A DNA stretch of 64,000 nt from Taeniopygia guttata (lineage: Eukaryota > Chordata > Aves > Passeriformes > Estrildidae): contig NC_133025.1 in the NCBI RefSeq assembly GCF_048771995.1, positions 2,914,001 through 2,978,000 on the forward strand, in the 5' to 3' direction. The notes beneath the pieces were generated by a model. That model was not told the DNA's origin and did no database searches. It saw only the letters and a program-made list of their open reading frames with translations. The translations under genes and the position numbers were made by a program. Below, piece after piece: positions 58,313-64,000 of the stretch (the first letter of the stretch is position 1; every line of letters begins with the position of its first letter).

Positions 58313-58930
58313 AGAAAGGAATCCAGATCTTCCCTCTGGCTGCCCTGGAAGGTCTGGGACCCTGGCAGGGGTCAGGAACCCCCCTGGACAGAGCCCCCAG
58401 AGACACTGTCTGTGATCTCTGTCCATGGAAAAGAGTTTTCAATCTTATGGATGAATTACAAGCTCTGAGTGTTTGATAAGAGTAATAATTAAGTGTGGCA
58501 CAGGTGCAAAAGTAAAATTTTAGGATTCTAGATTAGGGGTCCAAAGGGGACAAGATGGAGGAAATTGGGTGTGTCTTGTCCTTTTTCTCCTTCTTCATGC
58601 CCTCCATGTTTCACTGTGGTGTTGGCATTTTTCTGTTGGTTTAGGCTGGGGACACACTGTTCAACGTAGGTGACAGATATTGGCACGTTATTGTAAATCC
58701 AGCACAGGTAGTTTCTGGTATTTAATGTTTGTACCATCCCACTGAGGGCAGAGCCCCACACGCTGCCCTGCAGGACAGAGCTGCGGCAGGGCAGCAGAAC
58801 ATGTTAGAGATAAACAGAATAAACAACCTTGAAACCAGCACAGACCAATTATGGCTTCTTCTTTGGCAGCGGGGCAGAATGGCAGAGACTTTCTACAATC
58901 TCGGGATCATCATTACCACAGATTCCGACA
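58313..58930 (+). mobile_element. Solo LTR (ERVK-like), inverted copy of the 41- and 45-kb LTRs
   Basis: The reverse complement aligns end to end with 44955-45572. Its U5 end is clean (...CCACAGATTCCGACA at 58930). Its U3 start is altered ('agaaaggaatccagatcttc' where TGTGGGAATCC is expected), so neither a terminal TG nor a duplication is clear there; CTCTGG follows the right end and CTCTGC occurs at 58295-58300. TTTAATG/TATTTAA promoter word and AATAAA (about 58817-58822) fit plus orientation. Confidence 0.9.
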
Positions 58931-61899
58931 CTCTGGGAGAGCAGGTCCTTGCCTCCATCTCCAAGACAGAAAAACTTGAGTCTCATCCCCTAAATCACCT
59001 TTTTCCCAGAGATATTCCTGCTTTAAGCCTGGGGGACATTGTTACAGCTCTCAGAGACAGAGAAAAGGGTTTGGTAACTTCCTCCTGAAGGCTGAAGGAT
59101 CTCCTTCCACATCCATCTCCTTGCACTGCCTCTTTTTCTGACCTTTCCCCATCAACACATGTGGAATTTCCTTTCCAGAGGACGAAAGTGGAGTTGTCCC
59201 TCAGGGTCAGGCAGTGATGGGTCAGAGCAGAGCCCTTCCCTCCATCCTTGCATTCACTGGAAGGAAAACTCCTCCTTTCTTCGAGGCAGGAACAGAAGGG
59301 AGAAGATGAAAGGGGGAGAGAGAGGGAGCATTTCAGGCTTGTAATTCAGCTACAGCACAGAGAATCGATTCGCTGCAGCTCAGGGGCCTGTTTGTTTCTG
59401 CAGGAACAGAGGAATGAATCCAACAAGGCTGGTGTGATGATCCCAAAGGCAGGGGAGGATGCCAGGCCAGCCCTTCCCCAGGTGCTGCCTCAAATCCAGC
59501 CTGTTGCATCCTGCACGCAGGTGAGGTGGGGTTGAGGAGGGGCAAGCATGGCAGCTGGTCTGTATCAGACACACTGGGGGAAAAAATCTGATTTTGGCAA
59601 GGTTTTTCCTCTCTGAAAAGAGAGCAAAAACCTCTTGGAGATCCTAAACACCCAAAATAGCATTTTGGATGACCTGGAAGAGGGAGCATCTGAATAGGAT
59701 TGTTCATGGTTTAGCTGAAAGGATGTGGCATAATGTTTACTTCAGGCACCTGAGAAAAATAAATTAATCCAAGCTCAAAATTTATCCAGAAATGTACAAC
59801 AAGGGCAGAGAGAGAATAATGGGGAGGAAATGTGGGGCAGAGGGTGAGTTGTGTCCCCCAGCAGTCCCTGTCCTTCCAAGAGTTAGGTGGGTACTTGTCA
59901 CTTCTCTTGTCTGTGACAAGACCTGGCCACCAACTTCCATCAGTGCTCAGGACTGAGGACCCAGAATTCCATCCAAATCCCATTAACTCTCAAAATCTGC
60001 CCAGGAAGGAAGATTTTGAGAGTTAATGAGGAATCTCCATGTGAAACTGCTGATGTCTGGCTTTTGGAGACAGCCCTACCTCTGGCTGGGCTGGGCAGCT
60101 CTGTTCTGTGTCCCCTGCACTTGGCAGCGACCTCAGGGGTGACAAATCCTAAAAATGATGGGAAAGGAGCAAAACCAACACCAGACTTGAAGGACAAAGG
60201 GCTGAAAGGTGCCAGGTGGTTGGACCTGGCTGAAAACCACCAGGCCCTGCTGTCACCCTTCCCACTGAACCTCACTGGAAAAGGAATAATGAAACCTGTT
60301 TCCTTTCCTTGCCCTTCTTTAGGGCAGACAGGCCCATCCCAGTGCCCAGGGCATCACCTGGCTGGTGGCACCATGGGGTCACACAGGACGGGGGGAGGAT
60401 GTGCTGGGAGCTCAGGAGCTCCTAAACTGTTCAGGACTTCAGGGCTTTGGAGGGGCAGGCAGTCACAGCTGCCATCCTGTGAAGAGCTTGAACATATCCA
60501 AGGACTGGAGTTATCCAGCATTTCTGCTCTGTGAAGAAGGAGCAGCACAAAGGATAAAGGCAGAACAGTGAAAAATTGTGGGTGCTGCAGGAGCAGGGGA
60601 GAGTTCACCAAATCAAATTCCCTGAGTTGTGGGAAGGAGGGAGAAGACCCTTAGGAGCTTGGCCCAGCATCCCACTGTGCTTCTTGCCACACTAAACCTT
60701 CATTCTGAACATGCTTTTGAAAGCAAAACAGTTTTAATCCCAAGAAAGTGCAAGAAGACAAAGCAAAAATGAAAGGTGCTTTGATCAAGCACCTTTTCTT
60801 TTTTTTTTTTTTTTACCTTTCAGAGCTTTCATTATTCAAACATTGCAGTTAAGAATGGAAACTTCAGCCTTGCAGGGGCAGGTTGTTGACCATCCTGCTG
60901 TTTTCTGCTTAATCTTGCCTTGTATTTATCATAGGCCTGAGGGTGCTGGAGCAGATCACTGAGTGCTCAGGATGGAAAAATCCAGAGATGCCCACCAGAG
61001 CTCTTAAAAACAAGGATACAGGAGGCTGAGCTGTTGGCTGCTCCTCAGAGTCAGTCTGTAGCTTGATATCACCCAATCCTAGGCAAAAATAAAAGGCAAG
61101 TTGTCTCCCAAAATGCATTACAAACACTCCCTCTGGTACAAAGCAGCAACTCCAGGGCTGTCCCTTTTTGTCACAGAGGCTGTCCCTTTTTGTCACAGAG
61201 AGCAGCAGATCGTCTAGGAATTTAGGTGGAGACTGTGGGAAAGATTTCCCAGATTGGGGCACTTTGGGAAGCTGAAGGTGAAAAACGTTGCAGTTAGGAA
61301 TGGGAAAAAAGCTCCAGCAAGATCCTTCAGAGCTGTCTCCTTCCCCTGGGGTGGCACTTGGTGGCCTCTGCCACAGGGACAAATCCCAGTGAGAAACCTC
61401 TGAGACCTCCTTGTAGTGACCTGGCTGGCCAAACTCTGTCCTGTGCCTCAGATAAAGGACGTAGGGCTGGAGAAACACAGAGTGAAGGAGGAAAAAATGA
61501 TGCCCACACCAGCCTCTGGCAAAGCAGTGCCATGGTGGTGCTGGATGTCACCTGTGTCACCCTCCTGTCCCTACAGGGAGAACCCTTGCACCAAAGCCCC
61601 TCACCCAGAGGCTCACACCGAGGAAGGGGATTTGGCTGCCTGGTTTCTGCTGCTGGTGGTTTTTAGGGAAGGTCCCTGCCCCTGTCTGCCCCACAGCTGG
61701 GGAAGTTGTCCTGCAGATGAGGCAGAGGTTGATCCCTGCCCTGCCACTCTCCAGCCTAACCCAAGGGGAGTCGATATCCACGAAGGATTTTAAGGGATCT
61801 TCTGGAGATGTTTCACTTTAAAAAGTGGAATTCCTTCAATCTGACGCTTTCATCCTGGACAGAAAGTGAAGGATCAGTCCCTTATCGGGGAGCTTCAAG
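58931..61899. other. Unique intergenic DNA
   Basis: No gene recognised. Open frames up to 189 codons (60909-61478, minus) have no domain I recognise. Contains a perfect 18-bp inverted repeat (59981-60028), a T tract at about 60798-60814 preceded by a 10-bp hairpin (60772-60796), and a 22-bp tandem duplication at 61156-61199. Confidence 0.5.
59981..60028. repeat. Perfect 18-bp inverted repeat with 12-nt loop
   Basis: Left arm 59981-59998 (cattaactctcaaaatct) and right arm 60011-60028 (agattttgagagttaatg) are exact reverse complements, separated by 59999-60010. Pairing does not continue outside the arms. Confidence 0.97.
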
Positions 61900-61942
61900 C
61901 CCCCAGTGCCCCCAGTGCCCCCAGTGCCCCCAGTGCCCCCAG
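61900..61942. repeat. 9-bp minisatellite (CCCCCAGTG)n
   Basis: About 4.7 perfect units. Confidence 0.95.
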
Positions 61943-62079
61943 CCCTGCTGCTTCCCATCCCCTGCAGCTGCGGGATTTGGGATGACAGCGGTGGAGGGTT
62001 CCCTCTGCTGGCCTGAAAACCCCACGGCTCCGAGCCCACGGAGGGTTTCAGCGCAGGGAAATATCTGTTTAGAGACCGT

Positions 62080-62400
62080 TATTTATTTTATTTTATTATT
62101 TTATTTTATTTTATTTTATTTTATTTTATTTTATTTTATTTTATTTTATTTTATTTTATTTTATTTTATTTTATTTTATTTTATTTTTCTATTTTGTTTT
62201 ATTTTATTTTATTTTATTTTATTTTTATTATTTAATTTAATTTAATTTAATTTTATTTTATTTTTTATTTCATTATTTTATTTTATTTTATTTTATTTTT
62301 TATTTTATTATTTTATTTTATTTTATTTTATTTTATTTTATTTTATTTTATTTTATTTTATTTTATTTTATTTTATTTTGATATTTATTTATTTATTTTA
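62080..62400. repeat. (TTTTA)n pentanucleotide array, about 320 bp
   Basis: Mostly perfect TTTTA, with interruptions such as 'tctattttg' near 62187-62197, a TTTAA sub-block near 62230-62250, and a few TTTA units at the right end. The Phe-Ile-Leu-rich frame through it is an artefact. Confidence 0.97.
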
Positions 62401-63635
62401 GATAATCAAAGGCGAGCACTGTCTCCAGAGAGTCCCTGACCTTCCCCCAGTGTCAGCACCCCACTGCTGCCCACAGCAGCTTCCATTCCCCCAGCTCTGA
62501 AGCTCCTGATCCTTTCCCATTCCAAATAATTCCTGCCTGTCTCTGATTTAGCAATGCCACTCTCCCCCTCAGTCATTACAAATCCCACATGTGCAGGGAG
62601 GACACAGATGACCAAAACCAAAATACAACATCTTCTCTGTGTGGCCAAAATTCAGGTTTGGACATCCCTGGGAGCAATTTGGGATATCCAGGACATGAGC
62701 ATCCTGCCTGGCATGAGGAACACTTCCCTGCTGTCCTTCATGCCACAATCCCTCTGGGGGTGTTTTAGGAAAGGAAAAGGTGATGCAAAGGGAACTTATC
62801 TCCATCTCTAGGAAATGCTAATAAAGAAAAGGATTGAAAAAGAAATAAAAGTGAGTGTTTGAACTTTGCTGAAAGGTATTTAAGCAGCACAAGCAGAAGC
62901 ACAAGGGCTTAGAGGACAGAACATTGAACAACCAACACAAATAAAGGGGAAACTCCACCCCTGTGACTGCACCCCAGTGTCTCTGCTCCATCCTTTGTCC
63001 CATACCTGAGCACCCATCTCTCTCCTCCCCTCTTCCAACCTCTGCCTTTATTATTACCAAAGTGAAATGTATGAAGAGCTCGAGGCACTGGCGATTTCCT
63101 GGATTTCAATATAACTTCTTGCAATCTTAAGTGAACAGCTTGGTTGCTTCTGCCTGTCAGGGAATTTAAATTGCAAATTGAATAGTGAAATGCAGCAGCC
63201 AAGGGTCTGTGTCAGTGACTTTGGAGAGCAGAGATATCGCTTAGCAACTGCAGGCAGGGAGGGATGGAGGCCGCCCAAAACACGGTGGGGAAGGATCTGG
63301 ATTTTGGGATCCCCTTTGCCCCTGGGATGCCAGAAGAAATAAGTCATTAGTGTGACTTGTGAAGGAAACACCAGGATCCTGGGTGTGCCCAGGCTGGCAG
63401 CTGGCAAGGGGAACTTTTTTTTTGTAGGCACCAGCTCCAGCAGGTGACACAAGAGGCACGGCTGGACTGTCCCCAGGGAAGCAGTGAAATGGCCAGAGCT
63501 GGCAGCCACTGGTTGAAATTTCCAGTTTCAGCTGGAAATAAGGATAAACAAGCACCATCCTTGAGGCCCACACAGGTGATGCAAACTCTACATGAGAAAT
63601 CTTTTGCCACTCCACATGTGGATGAGGTGTGGCCC
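62401..63635. other. Unique intergenic DNA with a candidate conserved stretch
   Basis: No gene recognised. 63070-63240 ('cgaggcactggcgatttcct', 'gggaatttaaattgcaaatt') has few repeats and could be conserved non-coding DNA, unproven. Confidence 0.45.
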
Positions 63636-63661
63636 AGCTTTGAGCTTTGAGCTTTGAGCTT
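63636..63661. repeat. 7-bp tandem repeat (AGCTTTG)n
   Basis: About 3.7 units of AGCTTTG directly before a CR1 tail. Confidence 0.93.
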
Positions 63662-63712
63662 GAGGTTGAACCAGACACCTCTAGAGGTCCCTTTCAACCT
63701 GTGCTATTCAAC
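63662..63712 (+). mobile_element. CR1 LINE, 3' tail
   Basis: 'gaggttgaaccagacacctc', 'tagaggtccctttcaacctg' and 'tgctattca' match the CR1 terminus variant with 'ctagaggtcccttccaacc'. Confidence 0.85.
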
Positions 63713-64000
63713 AAGGCCATCCAATGTCTTTTTTTATTAATTAAAGACGTTAAAAACTGACTTCCACACTGCCAGAAATTATAAGAGTCCTGAGGAATCA
63801 CTTAAGTCTCCCCGTGCTCCTGGCAGGTTGAGGGACATTCAAAACTGTGCTGTCACCTCTTTATTGGGGCTTTTCTTATAGGGAGGGACATCCCACATCC
63901 CACATGGACATTCTGTTCCTATCTGTATTGTTAGAAAATGTTTTCCAATGTCAATCTTGCCTAAATGAGCTTCAGCAAGCTTTCAACCCACTGGCTTGAA
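63713..64000. other. Unique intergenic DNA
   Basis: No feature recognised in the last bases of the window. Confidence 0.4.

Noticed and set aside
60772..60816. Hairpin followed by a T run, resembling a bacterial terminator
   Set aside because: All context is vertebrate; a 10-bp hairpin (60772-60781/60787-60796) before a T tract has no such role here, and Pol III would need an upstream gene, which is not seen.

Overview
This window reads as intergenic DNA from a bird, most likely a songbird (passerine). The evidence is the repeat content. There are many CR1 LINE fragments, mostly short and ending at the CR1 3' terminus (the motif around 'gatgatctttaaggtccc'). There are several solo LTRs of avian endogenous retroviruses, four of them with a recognisable 6-bp target-site duplication. 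There are also long, nearly pure microsatellites. The passerine assignment rests on recalled LTR consensus patterns and was not searched. I found no protein-coding gene, exon series, tRNA, rRNA or CRISPR array that I can support. Long open frames occur only inside low-complexity repeats or are short chance frames.

Layout. 1-10.8 kb is AT-leaning unique sequence with one LTR (about 4.0-4.4 kb) and two CR1 pieces. 10.86-11.93 kb is a 1.07-kb polypurine block built from several successive GA-rich microsatellites. 14.5-15.4 kb is an LTR whose internal 30-32 bp minisatellite has expanded to ten cores, and an inverted relative with two cores lies at 24.4-25.1 kb. 20.0-20.6 kb is a solo LTR with a perfect GGATCC duplication. 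25.4-26.4 kb holds an old CR1 and a younger CR1 tail, followed by about 585 bp of (CCTCT)n.

34.0-34.8 kb and 42.4-43.1 kb are two copies of a second LTR family; one carries an 81-bp tandem duplication of its promoter, the other a dense cluster of transitions. 41.1-41.7, 45.0-45.6 and 58.3-58.9 kb are three close copies of the LTR family related to the 20-kb one, and the first interrupts a CR1. 51.1-52.1 kb has two LTRs of a further family back to back. 56.1-57.0 kb is a roughly 130/205-210 bp satellite next to another LTR. 62.1-62.4 kb is (TTTTA)n.

The observation I rate highest is a hairpin in the terminal ~35 bp of U5 in the 6-bp-TSD LTRs. The paired bases differ almost completely between copies while the stem is kept, as expected of a selected RNA or DNA structure. 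Most other points concern repeat history: nested insertion, promoter duplication, possible DNA editing and minisatellite growth. Some unique stretches look like candidate conserved regulatory DNA, but that needs cross-species alignment.
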